Assembly: GCA_017541265.1 (NCBI GenBank)
Contig: JAFXZK010000098.1
Coordinates: 1 to 64,000, forward strand
Direction: 5' to 3'
DNA from: Bacteroidaceae bacterium
Lineage (GTDB): Bacteria > Bacteroidota > Bacteroidia > Bacteroidales > Bacteroidaceae
DNA: 64,000 bases
This document shows, piece by piece, positions 53,201-60,005 of the stretch (its first letter is position 1; each line of letters begins with the position of its first letter). A program made the translations under genes and the position numbers. The notes below the pieces were generated by a model that did no database searches, was not told where the DNA came from, and saw only the letters and a list, made by a program, of their open reading frames with translations.

Positions 53201-54052
53201 CGAAGCGAGACGCACCTTGATTTGTCCGTCCTGCTTCTGGACATTATAGCTCAGCCAGTAGGGAGTATTCTCGCCCTCCTTGCTGGGATTGTCCTGAAGG
53301 GCACCGCCTCTGTCGCCTCGCGGACCGACGTACTTCACGCAGACAGGCACGCCGCTCTCTGTCGTGTTGGTCTCTATCTTGTCGAGAATGTCGGCATCGT
53401 TGGTCAGATCCTTATTCCAGTCCTCGTGCGTGTCGTATGCTCCGGGCTTGTAGATGGCATAGACCTTCGAGCCGTCCACGCCTTGCCAAACGCCGAAATG
53501 CGGCAGTTTATCGTAGGCTGCCGAACCCCATCCGAGCTTAGCCGTATGGAAGCCTCGCTGTCCGGCATGATGCATGAGGGAGGGCAGAGCGTAGGAGAAG
53601 CCGAAGCAGTCCGGCAGCATCACGTCATAGCCGCCGCGCACGCCGAACTCCTTCCTGTAGAAGCGATTGGCATAGAGCATACTGTGCAGGATGCTTTCCG
53701 CTGACGACATCATCACGTCGCAAGCGTCAATGGACATTCCACTCACATGCCACTGGCCGTTCTGCACATATTGCTTCATCTGCTCGAACTCCGTCGGGTA
53801 GTACTCCTTCATCCACATATACTTGATGGCGCCTTCGTAGTTGAGGCGGAAGTCTGGGTACTTCGCCATCAACGCCATGTTGTCCACCAAAGTGTTCTTG
53901 ACGTATTGCGAGATGGTGGTCTTGGCATCCCAGTTCCACTGCGTGTCGAGGTGAGTGTTGGAAATGAGGAAGAAGGTCTTCTCGTCCTGCGCCTGGCAGA
54001 GGAACGAGCAACAAAACAGCAGAGCCGTTGCAGCAATCTTGCGCATATACAT
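50225..54052 (-). CDS. Secreted GH38 alpha-mannosidase with C-terminal discoidin-like domain
   Basis: A 1275-residue exported enzyme. After the signal peptide (to LCQAQ) the GH38 domain has the zinc residues H34 and D36 (ISNTHLDTQWNWD) and the nucleophile D148 (LPDCFGFSYALPSLM), with the C-terminal beta domains of the family. A discoidin/F5-8-type domain (about 1120-1235: SASHYINNNEAPRYANDQDPTTKWCVG) and the shared tail (WYDLGGRKIANGGLKNGVYV) follow. GH38 enzymes trim alpha-mannosides. Two heptad tracts lie within it, read as DGQFTIDNGQLVFN and MANGGWSMDDR. The start may be 54052 or 54046. Confidence 0.92.
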   Translation of the reverse strand: MYMRKIAATALLFCCSFLCQAQDEKTFFLISNTHLDTQWNWDAKTTISQYVKNTLVDNMALMAKYPDFRLNYEGAIKYMWMKEYYPTEFEQMKQYVQNGQWHVSGMSIDACDVMMSSAESILHSMLYANRFYRKEFGVRGGYDVMLPDCFGFSYALPSLMHHAGQRGFHTAKLGWGSAAYDKLPHFGVWQGVDGSKVYAIYKPGAYDTHEDWNKDLTNDADILDKIETNTTESGVPVCVKYVGPRGDRGGALQDNPSKEGENTPYWLSYNVQKQDGQIKVRLASPDDFFQYMEEHDNGQYKVWNSELPMRTHGVGSYTSWGALKLWNRKNELLADAAEKASSLAMWFDVRPYPSEQLRDAWVRTIWQQHHDGLTGTSILSANDISYNEYYIANRAFAQELSTSAGAVIQLMDTETEGTPIVVYNPLSHERTDIVEGSVYTDGYQNNVRVLDPDGNEVLAQVLKYDPATSRLHFIFAATVPSLGYAVYEARVGEESTLTSDLSFETSGNTQKMANGRYRVTVNSNGDISNLYDLQNSRNLINAAVRQQLIYDHEDTWPAWEISYTDVCRTPSSYVSGNAEIELVENGPLRKSLKVTRQQEGSTFVQYIRMNALNDRVECVNEVDWQTYERMLKVNFPFVFSNTNDTYDISLGTISRGVRTKDEYEVCGHQWADHSTTTNRYGVAILSDCKYGWDKPNEKSLRLTLLRTPSCKNYNHQANMDLGPNRFTYALLPHEGGWSEHVQMQAGQLNQPLIAFVASKHYGLIGRRVPFVSLNTDKVAIKALKKSEDSAENIPEFIVRVYEWSGEEQQDVRLSFPLPIGSAREVNGIEEEIPDGQFTIDNGQLVFNIGRYQPRTFAVRPATMGFVTIGGDSEIGLPSGRPITLPYNLDLMSYDSARGNASSTYTYAYPAELIPDTLTCDGIDFVMGPRANSEKNVLRLGDGQVLTLDRKPGENKLYLLMASPTAAGAKVTVKAGDEETVLDVPYFSGRVAEPPSCIALTENYRKENIVFASSHAHKVSDKTNQTMQMLYIYKYGIVLPEGVTEVTFSSSDRKTFLFAATASATQTDDIEPFAPLTTEIESSMANGGWSMDDRLEPKSVSASHYINNNEAPRYANDQDPTTKWCVGSSQSQTPWLQYVMKDTVVIDRWMVLGAARESGGYVAKSFKLQYQAEDGTWVDADVVEDNQMNKVIRTLSQPITATRVRLQMIQGEQTEYTTRIYEFAVYGWLKGEDPDGMDEVQCVADEGPWYDLGGRKIANGGLKNGVYVQRGRKVLR
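50782..50811. repeat. Heptad tract CCATTGR in GH38
   Basis: Three of four consecutive 7-bp units read CCATTGA or CCATTGG. In frame as SMANGGWSM, between domains. Confidence 0.6.
51521..51553. repeat. Heptad tract ATTGTCT in GH38
   Basis: ATTGTCT, ATTGTGA, ATTGTCC: period 7, in frame as GQFTIDNGQL. Same family as 39074-39115. Confidence 0.65.
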
Positions 54053-54060
54053 TATTTATA

Positions 54061-54897
54061 TTACTTCGCTAAAGCTTTTCGGAAGAGAGAGATGGTTTTG
54101 TCTGTCGGGAAGAAGTTCCAGTAGTTGTCGCCGCGATAGGTATCGACGACGAGGCGGCCAAGTTGTTCCGGCTTGTCGCAAAGCTGTTCGAGCTGCGCAC
54201 GGGAAATCTGGAAATGCGGATAGGCATAATACCTTACCTCGTTCTCTGAGCCGCCCGGGATGCGGTCGGTGCCTGTATAGGTCTGCGACACACAATATGT
54301 GTCCACCTTATCAGGGTCGTCGCTGAGGGGATAGACGTCAACCACATTCTCGCACGTCATTACCTGACGTTCGAGGGCATCCAGCACGATGAGCTGTCTG
54401 CCGGCAGGATACTCGTCCACCGGACGCTCCATCTCCACAGGGAGAATCAGGCAGAAGAGTGTGTCGCACATCTTCTCTATCCACGCCTGCTGACGCACAA
54501 TCTCACCGAAATGGCGGCCGCTGAACAGGTTGCTGCTCTTGAGGATGACCTTTGCGGTAGCGACATACGGCGAGGTACGACGCTTCTCCATCGTGACAAG
54601 GAACTTCTTTTCGCCGAGCATCTTATGCGAGATGGTGCGATAACCCGGGGCGTAGAACTGGAGGGAGTGCTGCGCGTCGCGCACCTGGAAAGAGAAGAGT
54701 CCGTTCCTGTCTGTTGTTGTTTGGTTAAAGAAACGATGGTTGGCGTCAATCTCGCGGACGGAAGCTTTGGCTATGCCGCCGTCTGGACCTTTGACAACAC
54801 CGCTCACGTTGACCATCGTCGAGCCGTGCTTCTGCCCCTGCACCCAAGCAGGAAGGCTGCAGAAAAGCAGTATCAGGAGAAATAACTGGTGTCTCAT
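54061..54897 (-). CDS. Exported protein with carboxypeptidase-like regulatory domain
   Basis: A 278-residue protein with a signal peptide (MRHQLFLLILLFCSLPAWVQG) and an Ig-like carboxypeptidase-regulatory-type domain (about 28-105: VNVSGVVKGPDGGIAKASVREID, TTDRNGLFSFQV, FYAPGYRTISHKML). The rest has no motif I recognise. It ends 8 nt before the GH38 gene and so may be its operon leader. A surface or carbohydrate-related role is possible, unproven. Confidence 0.78.
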   Translation of the reverse strand: MRHQLFLLILLFCSLPAWVQGQKHGSTMVNVSGVVKGPDGGIAKASVREIDANHRFFNQTTTDRNGLFSFQVRDAQHSLQFYAPGYRTISHKMLGEKKFLVTMEKRRTSPYVATAKVILKSSNLFSGRHFGEIVRQQAWIEKMCDTLFCLILPVEMERPVDEYPAGRQLIVLDALERQVMTCENVVDVYPLSDDPDKVDTYCVSQTYTGTDRIPGGSENEVRYYAYPHFQISRAQLEQLCDKPEQLGRLVVDTYRGDNYWNFFPTDKTISLFRKALAK

Positions 54898-54948
54898 AAT
54901 GATTCGATTTATGGGGTGATTATAAATAAGCTGAGCTGTGCTGCGAAA

Positions 54949-55027
54949 CTAAGCACGCCTAGTTTGCAAATTAGGCACGTCTAATTGACCAATTAGGCAC
55001 GCCTAGTTGAGCAATTAGGCACGGCGT
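54949..55027. repeat. 22-bp array, family B
   Basis: Three 22-bp units and part of a fourth around GCACGCCTAGTT / AATTAGGCACG, the reverse-complement form of the array at 14224. It lies between GH43 and the next upstream gene. Confidence 0.8.
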
Positions 55028-55044
55028 GTTTCCCGGCTTCCCTT

Positions 55045-58000
55045 TTACCTGACGACAACCTTCTTGCCTCCGACGATGTTGATGCCCTTCTGCATCTTCT
55101 GCAAACGCTGGCCAGAGAGGTTGTAGATAAAGGAGTTAAGGTCCTTAGAGTCCTTAAGGCCTTTAAGGTCGTTAATGCCTGTGTTCTCTTCGAAGCCGCA
55201 TATCGTGCGGTAGTCACCTCGGTCGTACTGCCACTGCAGGATGGGATAGCCGTTGCCAGCCGTCGGGTCTTGGCACCAAGGATTGCCCCATTGTCCTGCG
55301 ATATTGCAGAGTTCCATGTGACTGAGGCCTGTGCCGTCCGACGCTTGTCCGTTGAGCAGCATATCTGCGAAGGTATAGACGTGAGAGAGGACGTCAAGTT
55401 CAATGGTGCCACCAAAGGGAAGTGCCGTCGTGCCGTCAACTGCCGGGTTCCAGGCAATGACGTTGGTGTAAGTGCTGCCAGGTGTGGAAGAGTTCTGGCC
55501 GCCAGCCACGATACCGCCAGCGACGGGCGATGAAACAGGAGCCGCAGCATAGCAGTTCTCCATCGTCAGGTTGGTGCGGACACGCCCCACAAGGCCGCCC
55601 GAGTAGTTGGCAGAAGAGCCGTTGCCTGTAATGGTTGCTGCGCTGTAGCAGTTCTTTATGATAACAGGAGAGTTGCCAAGCGTGCCGCCGAGTGCGCCGA
55701 CATAGCCCTTGCTGGTGACAGAGCCTGTCACATAGCAGTTCTCAATAATCACGGGATAGAGGTTGCCGTCTGCGTCCTTGAATGAACTATGCCCAAGTGT
55801 TCCGCCAATGACGGCTGCGCCACTGCCCGTTGCATCCACCTTCGCATCGACAAAGCCCGTGTTGCGTATCTCGCCGCACATCGTGCCGAAGAAGCTGGGG
55901 TAGTATTTGGTGCCGTTGGGCGTGAGGTTGCGGATGATGTGTCCCTGTCCGTCGAAGCTGATCCAGTAACGGTTACTGTTGTCGCTTGTGTTGAGTTGCT
56001 TCCAGTCATAGCCTTCCATATCGACGTCGGCACCAAGCACGAAGTAAATCATCGAGTCCTTGATGAGGACGTCGTGCATGTGGTCGAGCTGTTCAGGACG
56101 AAGAATGACGTAGGGATTCTCCTTGGTGCCGTCACCCTCCTGATAAGAGTACATCATGTTGTGACCGGCATTCTGCAGACGGGTAATAAGCGCTTTCACC
56201 TCCTTGTCCTTGAGGTTGCAGTCGGCAAGCACTTGCTGTCCTTCTGCCAAAGCATCCCTGGCATCTTGGGTACAATAGCCGCCAGCTTCCGCTATAGCAA
56301 TCTTTTCCTGTAAGGAAGCAACCTCGACAACAAGACCGGCGTATGTGTCGATGCTGGTCTGGATGCTGTCTATGGTTTTGTTTATCTTCAGCAGTTGCTG
56401 GTAACGGGTGGCAACATCTTCCGTACCCTCTGCCGTTTCCTTATAGGAAGCGATTGTCTGATTAAAGCCATTATAATAAGGTGCGTCGCCGGCAGCATAG
56501 CTTTCAGCCATCGCATAGTAGCTGTTCAGCACAGAAGCCAGAGCTGTGGGGTCGGAATTGGCTGCCTTATCGCGGTAGATGATGTTGACGTTGCTCACAT
56601 AGAAACGCTCTGTGTCGGAGAGCGGCTGCTTGGTGCGCATACCGAAGACCAGCTTGCCACCAGTGATGAAGCCATAGACACTCTGGCTGAACTTGCCGTT
56701 GAGGAAGTTGTTGGAAACGACAGCATCAGAGGTTGGTGCTGTAGTACCGTTGTCGGCAGGACAGAGGACAGGCGTTGCCACCTTCCCGACGTAGTACTCA
56801 ACGCAGTGTTCCGTGTCGAAGCCATTCACTTTCATCTCGTAGAGACCATCCTGAACGCTGGTCGTGACGGTCTGCGAGATGTCGAAGGTGCCGCCGTACC
56901 TTACCCTGCCGAAAGGCATGAAGGCGGTGCCTTTGCCGCTTTCGTAGTCACAGCCCTCGCTGGCTGTGACGTCCCAACCCTTCCAGCCGCTCTTCATCAG
57001 GTCGGCATTGACGACCTTATAGGTGACGTTGGCGCCGTTGCCGGAATAGAAGACGGGGGCATCCATTTCACCGCTGCTGGGATAGCCATCATTGACGACC
57101 GGCCAGCCGTCATTAGTCCAAGTAATCTTGTCAAGGAGCATGAGGCGGCCATTGAAGTTGTTGTTCTTGTCGTAACTATGATAGAGGAGCCAGGTCTGCC
57201 CCTCGTCGTCGGTAATAATTTCGCTGTTGTGACCAGGTCCTTTCCAGCGTCCGTTTTCGCCTTCATTGCCTTTTATGATGGTCGTGTAGTTGTCGCTTAC
57301 CATCTGTGCGCCCTGCTTGTTGGTATATGGGCCTGTAAGTTTCGTGGCACGCCCCACGACGGTGCGGTATGTGCTGTTCCCTCCTTCGCAGCACGAGCCG
57401 ACGCTGCAGAAGAGATAATAGTACTTGCCGCGCTTGTAAATCATAGCACCCTCGAAGGCACCGCCTGCCAGCTTCGTCACACCAGCGTGGCGCTTCCACG
57501 AACCATTGGGCTGAGGGTTGTTGATGGGGGAGAAGTTCTTCACGGCAAGAGCATCGTCGGTCAGCTCCACGATGCAGATGTCATTGAAGCTGCCCCAGAC
57601 GAGGTACTTCTTGTCGAACTCTTCGACGTAGCAGGGGTCAATGCTGTTCTTCACGCCAATCTCCGTGCTGCGGAACAGTTTGCCCTTGTCGGTGAACTTC
57701 GTCGGAGTGTCGCCTACAGCCACACCGATGCCTGTGCGCGTGCCGTTGCCCCACAGGGCAGAGGCATAGTAGCAGATGTACTTGCCGTCCACATAGTTGA
57801 CGTCCGCTGCCCAGAGGCTGTAGCTATCCTTCGTGCCGTCGGGCTTTATGCTGTCGTTCCAAGTGGGACGACTGATAACGCCGCTGACGTCGCTCCAATG
57901 GACGAGGTCGGAGCTTTTCTTGCACTTGCAGCCTGTCGCGTAGGCATAGAACGTGCCGTCGAGGGCGCGCTGCACCGTCGGGTCAGGGAAGTCGGAGCCA

Positions 58001-58089
58001 TAGACAGGATTGGAATACTTCTTCTGTGCGTTAACCTGAACCATCACAAAAGCCAGGAGCAAAGCCTGGAAGAGCATCTTTTTCTTCAT
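55045..58089 (-). CDS. Secreted GH43-family glycoside hydrolase with GLUG-repeat region
   Basis: A 1014-residue exported protein. After the signal peptide (to VQVNA) a five-blade GH43 domain (about 25-330) has the catalytic aspartate in GSDFPDPTVQ, LWAADVNYVDGKYICYY and the acid glutamate in GGAFEGAMIYKRGKYYYLF, typical of arabinanase or arabinofuranosidase/xylosidase types. A beta-sandwich (about 340-500), a helical stretch (520-650) and beta-helix GLUG-like repeats (680-900: ENCYVTGSVTSKGYVGALGG) follow. The end has the shared tail (FIYNLSGQRLQKMQKGINIV). A period-9 tract precedes it. The substrate is not fixed. Confidence 0.9.
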   Translation of the reverse strand: MKKKMLFQALLLAFVMVQVNAQKKYSNPVYGSDFPDPTVQRALDGTFYAYATGCKCKKSSDLVHWSDVSGVISRPTWNDSIKPDGTKDSYSLWAADVNYVDGKYICYYASALWGNGTRTGIGVAVGDTPTKFTDKGKLFRSTEIGVKNSIDPCYVEEFDKKYLVWGSFNDICIVELTDDALAVKNFSPINNPQPNGSWKRHAGVTKLAGGAFEGAMIYKRGKYYYLFCSVGSCCEGGNSTYRTVVGRATKLTGPYTNKQGAQMVSDNYTTIIKGNEGENGRWKGPGHNSEIITDDEGQTWLLYHSYDKNNNFNGRLMLLDKITWTNDGWPVVNDGYPSSGEMDAPVFYSGNGANVTYKVVNADLMKSGWKGWDVTASEGCDYESGKGTAFMPFGRVRYGGTFDISQTVTTSVQDGLYEMKVNGFDTEHCVEYYVGKVATPVLCPADNGTTAPTSDAVVSNNFLNGKFSQSVYGFITGGKLVFGMRTKQPLSDTERFYVSNVNIIYRDKAANSDPTALASVLNSYYAMAESYAAGDAPYYNGFNQTIASYKETAEGTEDVATRYQQLLKINKTIDSIQTSIDTYAGLVVEVASLQEKIAIAEAGGYCTQDARDALAEGQQVLADCNLKDKEVKALITRLQNAGHNMMYSYQEGDGTKENPYVILRPEQLDHMHDVLIKDSMIYFVLGADVDMEGYDWKQLNTSDNSNRYWISFDGQGHIIRNLTPNGTKYYPSFFGTMCGEIRNTGFVDAKVDATGSGAAVIGGTLGHSSFKDADGNLYPVIIENCYVTGSVTSKGYVGALGGTLGNSPVIIKNCYSAATITGNGSSANYSGGLVGRVRTNLTMENCYAAAPVSSPVAGGIVAGGQNSSTPGSTYTNVIAWNPAVDGTTALPFGGTIELDVLSHVYTFADMLLNGQASDGTGLSHMELCNIAGQWGNPWCQDPTAGNGYPILQWQYDRGDYRTICGFEENTGINDLKGLKDSKDLNSFIYNLSGQRLQKMQKGINIVGGKKVVVR
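55125..55175. repeat. Period-9 tract TTAAGGTCC before the GH43 C-terminal tail
   Basis: Five 9-bp units (TTAAGGTCC, TTAGAGTCC, TTAAGGCCT, TTAAGGTCG, TTAATGCCT). Read on the minus strand they encode NDLKGLKDSKDLN in the linker before the C-terminal tail. Confidence 0.75.
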
Positions 58090-58121
58090 ACCTTATTCGC
58101 TAATACATTATATATTTTGTG

Positions 58122-58129
58122 CAAAGATA
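58122..58129 (-). promoter_or_regulatory. -7 box for the GH43 gene
   Basis: TATCTTTG on the minus strand, 32 nt before the ATG. Confidence 0.55.
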
Positions 58130-58136
58130 CAAAAAA

Positions 58137-58226
58137 ATGAAGAACGAAGAATAAAGAATGAAGATTTTTTTGCGTCTTTGTCCCTTTTCCCATAATTCTT
58201 TATTCTTCATTCTTCATTCTTCATTT
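58137..58226. repeat. Inverted GAAGAAT heptad element in a divergent promoter gap
   Basis: GAAGAAC/GAAGAAT/AAAGAAT heptads, about 30 bp of unique sequence, then the inverse ATTCTTT/ATTCTTC heptads. Same architecture as the in-frame copy in purL. Confidence 0.78.
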
Positions 58227-58234
58227 ATTTTTCG

Positions 58235-58242
58235 TACCTTTG
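58235..58242 (+). promoter_or_regulatory. -7 box for the ThiE/TenI-like gene
   Basis: TACCTTTG, 33 nt before the ATG at 58276. It lies inside the longer open frame from 58240, which argues for the downstream start. Confidence 0.5.
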
Positions 58243-58275
58243 CACACAGAATACAACGACACAGAGAGAATCGGA

Positions 58276-58887
58276 ATGAAACTTATTCTGCTCACCTGCC
58301 CCGAGTTCTTCGTTGAAGAGGACAAGATTCTGACCACACTCTTCGAGGAAGGGCTTGATATTCTTCATCTTCGTAAACCCAATTCAGAGCCTGTCTATTG
58401 TGAGCGACTGCTGAGCCTCATGCCAGAGCAGTACCGCAGCAAGATTGTGGCGCACGACCATTTCTACCTGCGCGACGAGTTCGGTCTCATGGGTATCCAC
58501 CTCAACAAGCGACATCCACAGGCTCCCGCCTCATATAACGGTCCCATCACACGCACATGCTACGACCTGCAGAGTGTCGTCGAACAGAAGCCCAAATGCG
58601 AGTATGTGCTGCTGCGCAACATCTTCGACAGCATCTCTGAGGACTGGAACAAAGCCTCCTTCACCCCCGACGAACTGCGTGCCGCCACGCGCCAGGGCAT
58701 CATCGACCGCAACGTCATTGCCGAAGGCGGCGTCTCGCTCGACAACATCGAGCAAGTGAGGGAATGGGGCTTCGGAGGCGTAGCCATCAGAGGCGATCTT
58801 TGGAGCCGCTTTGATGTCCACTCCGGACGGGACTACAAGGAACTCATCGCGCACTTCCGCAAGCTGAGGAAAGCCGCCTCCGCCTAA
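58276..58887 (+). CDS. Thiamine-phosphate-synthase/TenI superfamily protein
   Basis: A 203-residue barrel protein starting MKLILLTCPEFFVEEDKILTTLFEEGLDILHLRKP, with KIVAHDHFYLRDEFGLMGIHLNKRHP and NVIAEGGVSLDNIEQVREWGFGGVAIRGDLW, the phosphate-binding end of the fold. It is shorter in the metal-binding region than classical ThiE, so it could be ThiE-like or TenI-like. It stands alone with prs, away from other thiamine genes; the activity is uncertain. Confidence 0.8.
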   Translation: MKLILLTCPEFFVEEDKILTTLFEEGLDILHLRKPNSEPVYCERLLSLMPEQYRSKIVAHDHFYLRDEFGLMGIHLNKRHPQAPASYNGPITRTCYDLQSVVEQKPKCEYVLLRNIFDSISEDWNKASFTPDELRAATRQGIIDRNVIAEGGVSLDNIEQVREWGFGGVAIRGDLWSRFDVHSGRDYKELIAHFRKLRKAASA

Positions 58888-58888
58888 T

Positions 58889-58940
58889 GTTCAGAACATT
58901 CAGAATAATCAGAATACTCAGATTAATCAGACAAAAACAA
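58889..58940. repeat. Period-9 tract between the ThiE-like gene and prs
   Basis: CAGAACATT, CAGAATAAT, CAGAATACT, CAGATTAAT: 9-bp units filling the operon gap, the inverse of the tract at 27581. Confidence 0.75.
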
Positions 58941-59878
58941 TGGAAGAAACGAAGTCATTCAAGGTGTTCTCAGGCACTAAGTCACATTATTTGGCAGAGA
59001 AGATCTGCCAACGCCTGGGATGTGAACTGGGCAATCTCTCTATCACAAAGTTCTCCGACGGCGAATTTGAGGTATGCTTCGAGGAATCCATCCGCGGTGT
59101 GGATGTCTTTCTGGTGCAGAGCACATTCCCCAACGCAGACAACCTGATGGAGCTGCTACTGATGATCGACGCGGCCAAACGCGCCTCGGCACGCACCATC
59201 AACGCCGTCGTCCCCTATTTCGGATGGGCGCGACAGGACCGCAAGAGCAAGCCGCGTGTCAGCATCGCCGCCAAGCTCGTGGCAGACATGCTCAGCGTGG
59301 CAGGCATCACACGCCTCATCACGATGGATCTCCATGCCGACCAGGAGCAGGGCTTCTTCAATGTGCCCGTTGACCACCTCTTCGCTTCCAGCGTCCTGCT
59401 GCCCTACATCCAAGACCTCAAGTTGGAGAACCTCGTTATCGCCACACCCGACGTGGGCGGCTCCAAGCGTGCCAGCACCTACAGCAAATACCTGAACTGC
59501 CCGCTCGTCCTCTGCAACAAGACGCGCAAGAAAGCAAATGAGGTGGACACGATGGACATCATCGGCGACGTGAAGGATGCCGATGTCGTCCTCATCGACG
59601 ACATAGTTGACACAGCAGGCACCATCACAAAAGCCGCCGACCTGATGAAGCAAAACGGCGCCCGCAGCGTACGCGCCTTCGCCAGCCACGGCATCATGAG
59701 CGGACCGGCCAACGAGCGCGTAGAAGCCTCCGCCATCGAAGAGATGGTCTTCACCGACAGCATCCCCTACACAGGAGGGTGCAGCAAAGTGAAACAGCTC
59801 TCCATCGCACCCCTGCTGGCGCGGACCATACAATGCGTGGAGAACAACGAAAGTATCTCAAAACAATACCTTTGCTAA
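58940..59878 (+). CDS. prs: Ribose-phosphate pyrophosphokinase
   Basis: A 312-residue enzyme that makes PRPP from ribose-5-phosphate and ATP. It has FSDGEFEVCFEESIRGVDVFLVQS, PYFGWARQDRKSKPR, ITMDLHADQEQGFF and the PRPP loop DVVLIDDIVDTAGTITKAADLM. It follows the ThiE-like gene across a 9-bp-repeat gap and is followed by a family A array. Confidence 0.97.
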   Translation: MEETKSFKVFSGTKSHYLAEKICQRLGCELGNLSITKFSDGEFEVCFEESIRGVDVFLVQSTFPNADNLMELLLMIDAAKRASARTINAVVPYFGWARQDRKSKPRVSIAAKLVADMLSVAGITRLITMDLHADQEQGFFNVPVDHLFASSVLLPYIQDLKLENLVIATPDVGGSKRASTYSKYLNCPLVLCNKTRKKANEVDTMDIIGDVKDADVVLIDDIVDTAGTITKAADLMKQNGARSVRAFASHGIMSGPANERVEASAIEEMVFTDSIPYTGGCSKVKQLSIAPLLARTIQCVENNESISKQYLC

Positions 59879-59902
59879 AGGATTCCACACCCCGCCGGAA
59901 AT

Positions 59903-59990
59903 AAGTCCGTGTACTTATGGAAATAAGTCCGTGTACTTATAGCAATAAGAACGTGTACTTATTTCAATAAGAACACGCAGTGTTCCGACA
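59903..59990. repeat. 22-bp array, family A variant
   Basis: Four 22-bp units with cores AAGTCCGTGTACTT, AAGTCCGTGTACTT, AAGAACGTGTACTT and AAGAACACGCAGTGTT. No clear terminator pair; it sits between prs and the PAP2 gene. Confidence 0.8.
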
Positions 59991-60005
59991 CCCCCCATTT
60001 CCCCA

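Noticed and set aside
56395..58140. 581-codon plus-strand frame opposite GH43
   Set aside because: Antisense shadow of a gene with clear GH43 catalytic motifs.
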